The notes below the pieces were generated by a model. The model was not told the DNA's origin. It saw only the letters and a program-made list of their open reading frames with translations, and did no database searches. From Orenia metallireducens (GTDB lineage: Bacteria > Bacillota > Halanaerobiia > Halobacteroidales > Halobacteroidaceae): DNA of 64,000 nucleotides. Location of the stretch: assembly GCF_001693735.1 (NCBI RefSeq), contig NZ_LWDV01000008.1, forward strand, positions 1-64,000. Reading direction: 5' to 3'. The first letter of the stretch is position 1; each line of letters opens with the position of its first letter. Shown here piece by piece: positions 18,150-26,484 of the stretch. The translations under genes and the position numbers were made by a program.

Positions 18150-20315
18150 ATGAAACGGACTATTATCATCCTATTAATAGCTGTATTTATTCTCTTTTCT
18201 ATACAGCTAAAATCTGAAGCCTTAGAGAAGAATTTTGTTCTTTTTGTTATGGATGGCGTCAGTTTATCAGAGATAAAGTCGTCGAATACACCAAATTTAG
18301 ATTCCTTAATAAAAGTTGGAGCTATTGCATTGACCAACACTAGAACAGCTGGCTCTTTGGAGCCAAAGGATGTTTATTTGACTATGGGTAGTGGTGATAG
18401 GGCTAGAACTGGCGTATCTGCTTACTTGAGTTTTAATGTTGATGAAGCCTATAAAAACACTAATGTCAAAGAGCTTTATTCGATGAGAACAGGTAGACAG
18501 GATTTTGAAGCTGAAATTGTTAATATAGAGTTGGCTAGATTGATATCAACTAATAATAAAAGTGACTATCAGGCTAAAGTAGGTCAACTGGCAGATAAAT
18601 TGGCTAAAGAGTCTTTAACTTTAGCTGTATTAGGTAATGCAGATATTTGGCAACAGCCAAGAAGGCATATAGCTATGTTGGGAATAAATAAATATGGTCT
18701 TATTTCTAAGGGGGATATTGGTCAGAAAATGCTCTTGGCATCTGATCAATACCCCTCTGCTTATATGACTAACCAAGATTACCTATTAGAAAAATTTGAT
18801 AAATTAATAGATCAGACTGATCTATTAATTATTGAATCTGGTGATACTTCTCGACTAGAAGCAGTTAAGAGTTTATTATTAGAAGAACATTTTAAATTAG
18901 AGAAGCGGAAAACAATTGAGCAAGTAGATAAGCTATTAGGGAAGGTGAGCAAGAGATTGGATTTTAATCAGGACTATCTATTTGTGGTTATCCCTACACC
19001 ATCTAAAAGAGCAGTTGCAAAAGGAGAGAAACTCTCTTTATCATTATTAGTAGGTCCTGATAGTAAAGGTTTGTTAAAGTCAGCTACAACAAAAAGAGCA
19101 GGCTTGATAAGTAACTTAGACATAGCACCGACTATCTATAGCTATTTAGGAGGAGAAGAGGAGACTTTTACAGGGTCAGCAGTAGAAGCTGTCCCTTCTA
19201 ATAAATCATTAGATTATCTAATTGGGTTAAATCAAAAGATACAAAAGACCTTTGCTTGGCGACCTATTTTAATTAAGGGGTTTATCTTATTACAGATTAT
19301 TACTCTTTTTTTGGTTGGTTTTATAATACTTTATAAAAAATCATCGGAAACTTTAAAGAAGGTAAGTAAATATCTTTTACTTACTCTGTTATGGATACCT
19401 TCCTTATTTCTGTTATCGAAATATTTTTTAGCTTGGAATTTAATTTTAGTAACTTTATTCTTTATCACTTTAAGCTTTTTATTGACTTATGGTTTATTAA
19501 AATTTAGTGAAAATGAATTAATTCATATCTTTGTTATCTCAACTTTGACTTGGGGTTTATTAGCACTTGACTTATGGACTGGTGCTAGACTGATAAAATT
19601 ATCAGTATTAGGATATTCTCCAGTAATTGGTGCCAGGTTCTATGGGATTGGAAATGAATTTATGGGAATAATTATTGGAGCAGGAATCATAAGTTTAGCC
19701 ATTTTCAAAGAGCTGAGGGAAGAATTTTCTCTCAGATTGCTATTATTATCTTTTCTATTTCTAATAGTAACGGTAGGTCATCCAAGCTTAGGAGCTAATT
19801 TTGGTGGTTTAATTACAACAGTAGTTGTTATTAGTGCTACTTATTTTTATTTAAAGGGTTATAACTTAAATTTAAAGGTATTATTTAAAATAGCTATTAT
19901 ACTTATAAGTATCGTCTCTTTAATTATCCTCTTAGATATTATGGGAACTGGTACTAATCAGACCCATCTTGCTAATACTATAGCAGAAATTAGAAGAGAA
20001 GGGTTGGGTACATTAATTAGTATTATCTATCGCAAAATCAGCATGAACTTAAAGCTATTAAGGTGGACAATCTGGACGAGGGTATTGTTATCCTTTGTAA
20101 TTATCTTGATTATCCTATTTAAAAAGCCAAGAGGGATAATTAGGGATATTGTTGATAGTTATAGTGACCTAGCTGCTGCTTTTAAAGCTTTAATAATAGG
20201 GAGTATAGTTACGATGATGGTCAACGATTCTGGTGTTGTTGCTGCTGCAACCTTACTCTTATTTCCTATCTTTACTTTGCTCTATTTGGTATTAAATAGG
20301 ATAAATAATAGATAA
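18150..20315 (+). CDS. Membrane protein with extracytoplasmic phosphatase-fold domain
   Basis: 721 residues: a signal or anchor (residues 4-24), a soluble domain of the alkaline phosphatase superfamily type (FVLFVMDGVSLSEI near residue 28; NTPNLDSLIKVGAIAL; closing with SNLDIAPTIYSYLGG near 323) and about ten C-terminal membrane helices (residues about 370-715). The strand where the superfamily keeps its Asp-His metal ligands reads VVIPTPSKR, so catalysis by the standard two-metal site is doubtful. The name of the family is unknown to me. It starts 17 bases after ireB and is probably co-transcribed with it. Confidence 0.7.
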   Translation: MKRTIIILLIAVFILFSIQLKSEALEKNFVLFVMDGVSLSEIKSSNTPNLDSLIKVGAIALTNTRTAGSLEPKDVYLTMGSGDRARTGVSAYLSFNVDEAYKNTNVKELYSMRTGRQDFEAEIVNIELARLISTNNKSDYQAKVGQLADKLAKESLTLAVLGNADIWQQPRRHIAMLGINKYGLISKGDIGQKMLLASDQYPSAYMTNQDYLLEKFDKLIDQTDLLIIESGDTSRLEAVKSLLLEEHFKLEKRKTIEQVDKLLGKVSKRLDFNQDYLFVVIPTPSKRAVAKGEKLSLSLLVGPDSKGLLKSATTKRAGLISNLDIAPTIYSYLGGEEETFTGSAVEAVPSNKSLDYLIGLNQKIQKTFAWRPILIKGFILLQIITLFLVGFIILYKKSSETLKKVSKYLLLTLLWIPSLFLLSKYFLAWNLILVTLFFITLSFLLTYGLLKFSENELIHIFVISTLTWGLLALDLWTGARLIKLSVLGYSPVIGARFYGIGNEFMGIIIGAGIISLAIFKELREEFSLRLLLLSFLFLIVTVGHPSLGANFGGLITTVVVISATYFYLKGYNLNLKVLFKIAIILISIVSLIILLDIMGTGTNQTHLANTIAEIRREGLGTLISIIYRKISMNLKLLRWTIWTRVLLSFVIILIILFKKPRGIIRDIVDSYSDLAAAFKALIIGSIVTMMVNDSGVVAAATLLLFPIFTLLYLVLNRINNR

Positions 20316-20340
20316 AATTATTATTTAAAAGAAGGAATTC

Positions 20341-20382
20341 GCCTCCTAATGGATAATTTTGTAATATTAGGAGGTGTTTTCT
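20341..20382 (+). promoter_or_regulatory. Hairpin that both resembles a terminator and buries a Shine-Dalgarno
   Basis: GCCTCCTAAT (20341-20350) pairs with ATTAGGAGGT (20367-20376) and is followed by GTTTTCT. The right arm is the only good ribosome-binding sequence for the downstream gene, so folding would hide it. Confidence 0.65.
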
Positions 20383-20388
20383 ACTGTC

Positions 20389-21636
20389 ATGATCTTTAAT
20401 AATTTCTTAAAGAAAGAGAAAGATTTAGATTATCAATATCGTATAGCTTTAGATATTGGTACAGAATATGTAAAAGCGATGATAGTAAAATTTAATCAGA
20501 ATAACTCTGAAATAATTGGATATAGTAGAGAGAAGCAGGATTATATTAACATGGAAGGTGGAGCTATCTCCAATATTGAAGAGGTAATTAAAATCTGTCA
20601 TAAAGCTATTGAACAAGCTATAGCAATGGCAGATTATAGTCCTAGTGAAATTGTAATTGGAATTGCTGGTGAATTTGTCAAAGGGATTATTACTCAGATG
20701 AATTATACTAGATCTATACCTAAAAAGAAGATTAAGAGAAAAGAGATAGATGCTTTGGTCAAGAAGGCTCAAAAATTGGCTTTAAAATCTGTTCAGCAGG
20801 AGTTGCTAGAGGATATAGGGTTAGAGAATATTAAGGTGGAATTGGTCAATTCTTCTGTAGTAGAGATGAAGATAGATGGTTATAAAGTTACTAATCCTGA
20901 ACAGTTTCAAGGAAAGAATTTAGAAGTAACTGTATTTAATACCTTTGCTCCTTTAGTTCATGTCGGTGCTTTGGAGACAATAGCTTTAAGATTAGGATAT
21001 AATTTGGTAGGCATAATTGCAGAACCTTTTGCTATTGCTAAAAGTATTATGAATAATGAAGCCTATGAATTTGGGGCGATTGTGATAGATATTGGAGGAG
21101 GAACTACCGATATTGCTCTAATTAGAAATGGGGGTATAGAAGGGACTAAGATGTTCAGTTTAGCAGGTCGGGATTTTACTAAAAGTTTGGCTAGAAGTTT
21201 TAATTTAACCTTAGAAGATGCTGAGAGGTTAAAGGTTGCTTATTCTAGTTCAGAGAGTGATGAACCTAATAAAGAGATTGAAGCTGTTTTAAAGCCTGAT
21301 CTTGATTTATTATACGAAGGAATTGAGCTAGCTTTAGCTAGTCTAGCAAAATCAGAGGCTTTGCCTCAAAGAGTATATCTATGTGGTGGAGGAAGTGCTT
21401 TAAGTGGTTTGTTTGATGGAATTAGGCAGAGAAAGATGTATGAAAATCTACCTTTTTTCAAAAAACCTGAGATAAGATTATTAGATGCTGAAGATATTAA
21501 AGGGGTTGAAGATAAGGTAAACCTATTAAGAGGTGCAGAGAATGTAACACCAAAGAGTTTGGCTTTACAGTCGACTAAGGTTAAAGAAGTTGAAGAGAAT
21601 AATATATTTCAGAAGATAGTGGCTAATTTTGGTTAG
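20389..21636 (+). CDS. FtsA/PilM-like actin-fold ATPase
   Basis: About 415 residues of the actin/Hsp70 ATPase fold. Phosphate 1 reads ALDIGTEYVKAMIV, phosphate 2 reads VIDIGGGTTDIALI and the adenosine loop reads LCGGGSALSGL. An SHS2-like insertion is expected at residues about 85-195, as in FtsA and PilM. It is not the division FtsA, because no ftsZ is near and the next gene is an unrelated bitopic membrane protein. ATG at 20389 and GTG at 20374 are both possible; AGGAGG at 20369 fits the ATG only with a long spacer. The ATPase may assemble at the membrane with the next gene's product. Confidence 0.75.
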   Translation: MIFNNFLKKEKDLDYQYRIALDIGTEYVKAMIVKFNQNNSEIIGYSREKQDYINMEGGAISNIEEVIKICHKAIEQAIAMADYSPSEIVIGIAGEFVKGIITQMNYTRSIPKKKIKRKEIDALVKKAQKLALKSVQQELLEDIGLENIKVELVNSSVVEMKIDGYKVTNPEQFQGKNLEVTVFNTFAPLVHVGALETIALRLGYNLVGIIAEPFAIAKSIMNNEAYEFGAIVIDIGGGTTDIALIRNGGIEGTKMFSLAGRDFTKSLARSFNLTLEDAERLKVAYSSSESDEPNKEIEAVLKPDLDLLYEGIELALASLAKSEALPQRVYLCGGGSALSGLFDGIRQRKMYENLPFFKKPEIRLLDAEDIKGVEDKVNLLRGAENVTPKSLALQSTKVKEVEENNIFQKIVANFG

Positions 21637-21651
21637 TTAGGGGTGATAAGA

Positions 21652-23172
21652 TTGGAAAATTATATTAAACTTTATATAGACCCTGATGAACCACTGAATT
21701 CATTTCTAGATAAGATTAAGTCAGCAGAAGAAGATAAGGTAGTAGTTATAGTACATAGAAAGTCACCAATATTTGTCGGTCAGGTAAATATAGAGTTAAT
21801 TAAAAAATATGCAAAAGAGGCAGAGAAAGAGTTAATTTTTATAACCAATAATAAGAAGATTAAAAATATATTGTCAAGGGTAGGTTTTGAGGTCTATTCT
21901 AAAGTAAAGGAGTTTGAAGATAATCAAGATGAGGAAGTGGAGGATATAAATGAATCAGAAAGAGAGTCCTTATTTACTTTAGATCAATATTCAACGGCTA
22001 AAAGAAAGTCTAAGAAGAGAAGAAAGCTAAAGAAGGGATTATTTTTTGCTACCGCATTATTAGTAGCGATAATTTGGGTTTATTTTGCTTTTCCAGTAAT
22101 AACTGTTGAGATTCAACCAACTATCAAAGATAAAGTATTAATCAGTCAGATTAGAGCTTTAGAGAACCTTCCAACTATAGATTGGGCTACTAGTACAATC
22201 CCATTAATTAAGAAAGAAGTAAACTTAGAAGAGGAGCTAGTCTTCCAAAGTACTGCTACTAAAGAGATTGGTGTTAAGAAAGCAACAGGAGTTTTAACTT
22301 TGATTAATAGCAATCGTAAGAATATAACCATACCTGCAGGGACCTTAGTCAGTACAAGAAATGGGGTCAAATTTAAGACTAAAGATAAGGTGGTTGTTCC
22401 ATCATCAAAATTGGAGAAGTTTATGAATGTAGTTGTAGGTGTAGATGCAGGAAGAGCTGAGGTCAATATAGAAGCATTATACAAAGGGGTGCATGGGAAT
22501 ATCAGTAAGGGGAGGATAGTCAACTTTGTTAACAAGGATTATCCTGTGAAGATAGTTAATCCAGAAGCAACTTATGGAGGGCAGAATCAACTGGTAAAGG
22601 TAGTCTCTCAAGCTGATTTGGAGAATGCTTTAAGTCAAACAAGGGACAAGCTCTTACAGAGAGCAAAGGAAGATTTAAAGAACAAATTTGACTCCAATCT
22701 AATCTTTTTTAAAGATGAAATTAAGGTTGCTGAGCCTAAGCTTTATACCAATAATAAAGTTGGAGAGATAACAAATGAGTTAGTAGTTAAAGGAGAAGTC
22801 AAAATTACAGGTTTTGCAGTAGAAAAAAAAGGATTAAAGAGCTTAGTATTTAAATTATATAAAGATAGCCTTGAAGATAAATTTGTCCTTAACAGACCAC
22901 AAATTACTATTAAAGAGGTTAAAATTGATAAAGTAGCCCAAAATGAAATTAATTTCAGAGTCAAGAGTATGGGTCAAGTTGTAGGTAAGATTAATAAAGA
23001 GTATATTGTTAATCAGATATTAGGTAAAAGAGTGGAAGAGGCTAAAGCATTAATGGATAGTATGTTAGAGATAGATAGTTATCAGATAAAACCTGTTAAT
23101 CAAGTAAACTTACCACAATTTAAATATGGAATCAATTTAGTGGTTGATGGAGAGAATGGTTATAGTAATTGA
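21652..23172 (+). CDS. Bitopic membrane protein with baseplate J/gp47-like domain
   Basis: About 506 residues: a cytoplasmic alpha/beta domain (residues about 1-95; VVVIVHRKSPIFVGQVNIEL), an acidic linker and a basic stretch (KRKSKKRRKLKK), one membrane helix (residues about 130-152), and a long outer part with baseplate-J-like sequence (VNIEALYKGVHGNISKGRIV near 283). Similar cytoplasm-TM-baseplate J proteins are known in several bacterial phyla without known function. TTG start at 21652 is set by TAGGGGTG 7 bases upstream. It sits 15 bases after the FtsA/PilM-like gene, a layout like pilM-pilN. Confidence 0.7.
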   Translation: MENYIKLYIDPDEPLNSFLDKIKSAEEDKVVVIVHRKSPIFVGQVNIELIKKYAKEAEKELIFITNNKKIKNILSRVGFEVYSKVKEFEDNQDEEVEDINESERESLFTLDQYSTAKRKSKKRRKLKKGLFFATALLVAIIWVYFAFPVITVEIQPTIKDKVLISQIRALENLPTIDWATSTIPLIKKEVNLEEELVFQSTATKEIGVKKATGVLTLINSNRKNITIPAGTLVSTRNGVKFKTKDKVVVPSSKLEKFMNVVVGVDAGRAEVNIEALYKGVHGNISKGRIVNFVNKDYPVKIVNPEATYGGQNQLVKVVSQADLENALSQTRDKLLQRAKEDLKNKFDSNLIFFKDEIKVAEPKLYTNNKVGEITNELVVKGEVKITGFAVEKKGLKSLVFKLYKDSLEDKFVLNRPQITIKEVKIDKVAQNEINFRVKSMGQVVGKINKEYIVNQILGKRVEEAKALMDSMLEIDSYQIKPVNQVNLPQFKYGINLVVDGENGYSN

Positions 23173-23186
23173 AGGGAGTAACTAAG

Positions 23187-23597
23187 ATGAAGATTATGGG
23201 CTTAGATGTTGGAGATGTGAGAACAGGAGTTGCAGTAAGTGATGCCTTAGGTTGGACAGCTCAGGGTAAAGAGGTAATAAAATCTAAAGGCTTAGAGGAA
23301 GATATAGAATATATAGCTTCTTTAGTGGAAAAATATAATGTAGAGAAGGTTGTAGTTGGGTTACCTAAAAATATGAATGGTTCCTTAGGACCTAGAGCTG
23401 AGAAGGTGCTAAACTTTGTGGAGAATTTAAAGGACAGGATAGATTTGCCGGTAATAACTTGGGATGAAAGGTTGTCTACAGTGGCAGCTGAAAGAACTTT
23501 AATCCAAGCAGATTTAAGTAGAAAGAAGAGAAAAGAAGTTATCGATAAGATGGCAGCAGTAGTGATTTTACAAAATTATTTAGATAGTATAAGTTGA
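23187..23597 (+). CDS. ruvX: Holliday junction resolvase-like RuvX (YqgF)
   Basis: 136 residues of the RNase H-like YqgF family, with IMGLDVGDVRTGVAVSD at the N-terminus, VVVGLPKNMNGSLG in the middle and WDERLSTVAAERTL near residue 92. The acidic residues of those three segments form the metal site. YqgF acts in 16S rRNA 5'-end maturation in E. coli and as a junction resolvase in some bacteria. The ATG at 23187 follows AGGGAG; the reading frame overlaps the end of the preceding gene upstream of this start. Confidence 0.93.
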   Translation: MKIMGLDVGDVRTGVAVSDALGWTAQGKEVIKSKGLEEDIEYIASLVEKYNVEKVVVGLPKNMNGSLGPRAEKVLNFVENLKDRIDLPVITWDERLSTVAAERTLIQADLSRKKRKEVIDKMAAVVILQNYLDSIS

Positions 23598-23655
23598 TAA
23601 TTGGTATTAATTATCAATTATTAAGTAACGAATAATTAAACTAGAGGTGATTAGA

Positions 23656-23934
23656 ATGGCAGAAAATGAAGGTGTAATTAAGTTGATCGATGAAGAAGAA
23701 GGTATTGTTGTATTAGAGGAGTATGATGGAGAAGAGAATCGTTATGAGATAGTAGTAGTTCTTGATATAGATGATGATACCTATTTAATTATAGTACCTG
23801 AAGATGATGATACAGAAGAAGGTTTTGCTCTTAAAGTAGTTGAGAATGAAGATGGTGATACCTTCTATGAACCAGTAGTCGATGAAGAGGAGCTAATGAG
23901 GATAGAAGAAGAATTAGCTAAGGAAGATGAATAG
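23656..23934 (+). CDS. DUF1292 family acidic protein
   Basis: 92 residues, very acidic, with the DUF1292 pattern (IKLIDEEEGIVVLEEYDGEE near the start; YLIIVPEDDDTEEGFALKVVE in the middle; EPVVDEEELMRIEEEL at the end). Function is unknown. In Firmicutes this gene normally follows ireB and ruvX, as it does here. ATG at 23656 has AGAGGTGA just before it. Confidence 0.9.
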   Translation: MAENEGVIKLIDEEEGIVVLEEYDGEENRYEIVVVLDIDDDTYLIIVPEDDDTEEGFALKVVENEDGDTFYEPVVDEEELMRIEEELAKEDE

Positions 23935-24075
23935 AATTTAAGTTGTTTATAAAATCTTTTGAATTTAGATATGATAAATAACCTAAATACTTCCCTCCTA
24001 TCTTTAGGTATAGAGTATAAAATTTAATTTTATTGTCAATACTGTTAATAGTACTTTTAAAAGAGGGGGGGTTAG

Positions 24076-24375
24076 ATGTTATTAACTGAATGTATTTTAG
24101 AGGATAAATATTTTAGAGTAGAGAGTACAACCCATGCCTTAAAGCGTATGGAGGAGAGGGATATCAATCAGAATTTGGTTACTGCAATTATTCTTAGCCT
24201 AGATAAAAAGTTACTTGATTATAATGATACTGGGGAAGAGGTTGCAGTAATCGATCAAGAGAACAATTTGGCTGTAATTATTGAAGTTAGGGAATTTAAA
24301 GCGGTAGTAATCACAGTTATTGATCGGGCTAACATACATATTAAAGATGGTACACGGCTTGAAGAAATAGCTTGA
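24076..24375 (+). CDS. DUF4258-like small protein
   Basis: 99 residues carrying the DUF4258 signature THALKRMEERDINQNLV (residues 18-34) and a C-terminal beta-rich half (EEVAVIDQENNLAVIIEV; AVVITVID). The fold resembles RelE/BrnT-type small nucleases, but no antitoxin partner is adjacent and the function is unknown. ATG follows a GGGGGGG ribosome site. It ends with a strong terminator, so it is separate from mltG. Confidence 0.7.
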   Translation: MLLTECILEDKYFRVESTTHALKRMEERDINQNLVTAIILSLDKKLLDYNDTGEEVAVIDQENNLAVIIEVREFKAVVITVIDRANIHIKDGTRLEEIA

Positions 24376-24380
24376 TATAC

Positions 24381-24420
24381 AAAGCATCTTAGGTCTTTAA
24401 AGACTAAGGTGCTTTTTTTC
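24381..24420 (+). terminator. Rho-independent terminator
   Basis: AAAGCATCTTAGGTCTTT pairs with AAAGACTAAGGTGCTTT (with G-U pairs and a bulge) and runs into seven T. Confidence 0.9.
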
Positions 24421-24465
24421 TTTAGTGATATTTCTATTCTCTTTGATAAGAGTTAATGACTTTTG

Positions 24466-24494
24466 TTGATAATTAAAATCAGATTGTTTATAAT
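24466..24494 (+). promoter_or_regulatory. Sigma-A promoter with a long leader before mltG
   Basis: TTGATA and TATAAT with 17 bases between. A start near 24501 leaves about 225 untranslated bases before mltG (24726). The leader is AT-rich and I see no strong hairpin or recognised riboswitch in it. Confidence 0.65.
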
Positions 24495-24725
24495 AGAGTA
24501 AGGAATTAAATTGATGTCAATGGCAAGTGACTAGTGATGAGTATAAATGAAATTCAAAAAGTTAAAATATTTTAGGTTTTGTTTTAGACTTGTCTAATTT
24601 AGGATTAAGATGGAATTTAAGTAAGAACTTTATTAGGGTACTTAGTCTTAAAGTTAAATTTAGAATCTTTATAGAAATTTGATTTTTATTTAAAGTTATA
24701 AGTTTACGTAAAGGGGGGGATTAAA

Positions 24726-25727
24726 ATGCAAGTTAAAAGATCAGTTAAATACTTCAGTTGGCTAATGTTGTTGTTATTTATTATGAATTTAATCTTCTTT
24801 AGTTACGGACGACAGTTATTAGAGCCTGTTAGTAGTAAAGCAATAGCAGATGAGATTATTGAAATAGAATCAGGTTCCTCCCTAGAGAAGGTTACTAATC
24901 AATTAGATGAAAAAGGTTTAATTAAAGATCCTTTAGCATTTAAAGTTTATTTAAGGATTAGAGGTTTAGCAACTAAGATACAAGCAGGGTATTATAAGTT
25001 AAGCTCTAATATGTCAGCTATTGAGATTGCGGACAAGCTAGTTAAAGGTAAAGCAGCAACTTATAAAGTTACTCTGCCAGAAGGAATAACTATAGAGGAG
25101 CTAGGAGATCTTTTAGCTCAAAGAGGTTTGAATAAGGAACGTTTTTTATCTTTGGCTAAAGATAAGGAATTTAATTTATTCTCTACACCTTCTACTGTTA
25201 AGTATAATTTAGAGGGATTTTTATTTCCTGAAACTTATCAGATTCCTTATGGTGCTGATGAAGAAGAGATAATAGATATTATGTTAGCTGAATTTAAAAG
25301 AAGGGTTAAAGCTTTAGAAGAAGAGATTGAAAAGAGTGAATATAGTCTATATGAGATTATTACGATTGCTTCTTTAATTCAGGCAGAAGCCCAGATAGAA
25401 GATGAAGCTCCAATAATAGCAAGTGTCATCTATAATCGGTTGAATAGAGGGATGAAGTTACAGTTAGATGCTACGGTACAGTATAGTCTACCAGAGCGTA
25501 AAAGTAGGCTATTATATAGTGACCTTAAAGTTGATTCAGAGTATAACACTTATCAGAATTCAGGGTTACCTCCAGGTCCTATCAATAATCCTGGAATTGA
25601 TATGATTAAGGCTGCTTTAAATCCTGAAACTACCGATTATTTATATTATGTTGTTACAGAAAAGGGTAGACATACCTTTACTAAGAGTTATCAAGAGCAT
25701 TTAGAGGTACAAAGAGGATTAAAGTAA
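24726..25727 (+). CDS. mltG: Endolytic transglycosylase MltG (YceG)
   Basis: 333 residues: one N-terminal membrane anchor (residues about 9-28), a LysM-like segment (residues about 40-115) and the YceG catalytic domain. Family hallmarks are LEGFLFPETYQIP (near 157), ASLIQAEAQ with the catalytic Glu (near 215), LQLDATVQYSL and GLPPGPINNPG. It cleaves nascent glycan strands at the inner membrane and sets their length. It heads a five-gene run (mltG, methyltransferase, U32, udk, DUF4911) that is conserved in Firmicutes. Confidence 0.95.
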   Translation: MQVKRSVKYFSWLMLLLFIMNLIFFSYGRQLLEPVSSKAIADEIIEIESGSSLEKVTNQLDEKGLIKDPLAFKVYLRIRGLATKIQAGYYKLSSNMSAIEIADKLVKGKAATYKVTLPEGITIEELGDLLAQRGLNKERFLSLAKDKEFNLFSTPSTVKYNLEGFLFPETYQIPYGADEEEIIDIMLAEFKRRVKALEEEIEKSEYSLYEIITIASLIQAEAQIEDEAPIIASVIYNRLNRGMKLQLDATVQYSLPERKSRLLYSDLKVDSEYNTYQNSGLPPGPINNPGIDMIKAALNPETTDYLYYVVTEKGRHTFTKSYQEHLEVQRGLK

Positions 25728-25760
25728 AGTTAATAACGTTATAATAATAGCTAAGATGGG

Positions 25761-25813
25761 GTTTAAGTCTGAGTTTATACGGTTATTGCTATTACTAAAA
25801 CTTAGACTTAAAC
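25761..25813 (+). promoter_or_regulatory. Strong hairpin before the O-methyltransferase gene
   Basis: GTTTAAGTCTGAGTTT (25761-25776) pairs with AAACTTAGACTTAAAC (25798-25813), leaving a loop of about 21 bases. There is no T run, so it is not an ordinary terminator. It lies between mltG and the methyltransferase start at 25840 and may be a processing or stability element. Confidence 0.6.
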
Positions 25814-25839
25814 ACAAACTTAATACAAGGGGTGCTACA

Positions 25840-26484
25840 ATGAGTAATCTTGTCCAAGAGTGGATTGTTAAATATTTACGAGAGAAACAACCAGACAGGG
25901 AAGGTAAGTTTAGAGAGATTGAAGAATCAGCATTAGAACGTGGATTTCCTATTATAGAGCCAGAAGTAGGAAATCTATTAAACCTTTTAGTTAAATTACA
26001 TAAACCTAAGAGAATTTTAGAGATAGGTGCAGCTATTGGGTATTCGACTTTATGGTTGGCTAGAGATTTGAACGGAGAGATCGTTACAATTGAGTTGAAT
26101 GAAGCTTCAGCTAAGGAGGCTCAAGATAATTTTGATACTTTAGGATATGATAATATCAAACTATTGACAGGGAATGCTTTAGAGATTTTACCTACCTTAG
26201 AAGGAAAATTTGATTTTATATTTATAGATGCTGCTAAAGGTCAATATCCTAATTTTTTAGAAGAGAGTTTAAGGTTGATTAATGATGGTGGTCTAATCAT
26301 AGCTGATGATGTTTTATTTAAGGGAATGATTGCTGATGACCGCTTTTATCATCCAAGATATAATACTTTGACCAGAAGGTTGAGAGAGTATGTAGATACG
26401 ATTATGGATCATCCTTTATTAGATTCATCGATAGTTCCACTAGGAGATGGACTAGCAATCAGTATTAAAAAGGAGGAAGAATAG
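25840..26484 (+). CDS. Class I SAM-dependent O-methyltransferase (TrmR-like)
   Basis: 214 residues. The SAM site is ILEIGAAIGYSTLWLA (near residue 57), the acidic loop is VTIELNEAS, and the metal/substrate motif is FIDAAKGQYPNF near 128 with ADDVLFKG near 155. This is the catechol-O-methyltransferase-like family that includes TrmR (YrrM), which methylates 5-hydroxyuridine in tRNA. The U32 protease-family gene next to it acts in the same tRNA hydroxylation pathway in Bacillus (TrhP) and supports TrmR. ATG at 25840 follows AAGGGGTG; the longer frame from 25756 lacks a ribosome site. Confidence 0.87.
   Translation: MSNLVQEWIVKYLREKQPDREGKFREIEESALERGFPIIEPEVGNLLNLLVKLHKPKRILEIGAAIGYSTLWLARDLNGEIVTIELNEASAKEAQDNFDTLGYDNIKLLTGNALEILPTLEGKFDFIFIDAAKGQYPNFLEESLRLINDGGLIIADDVLFKGMIADDRFYHPRYNTLTRRLREYVDTIMDHPLLDSSIVPLGDGLAISIKKEEE

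Noticed and set aside
25756-25839. Longer N-terminus for the O-methyltransferase
   Set aside because: The extension runs through the hairpin, has no ribosome site, and the family starts at the ATG at 25840.
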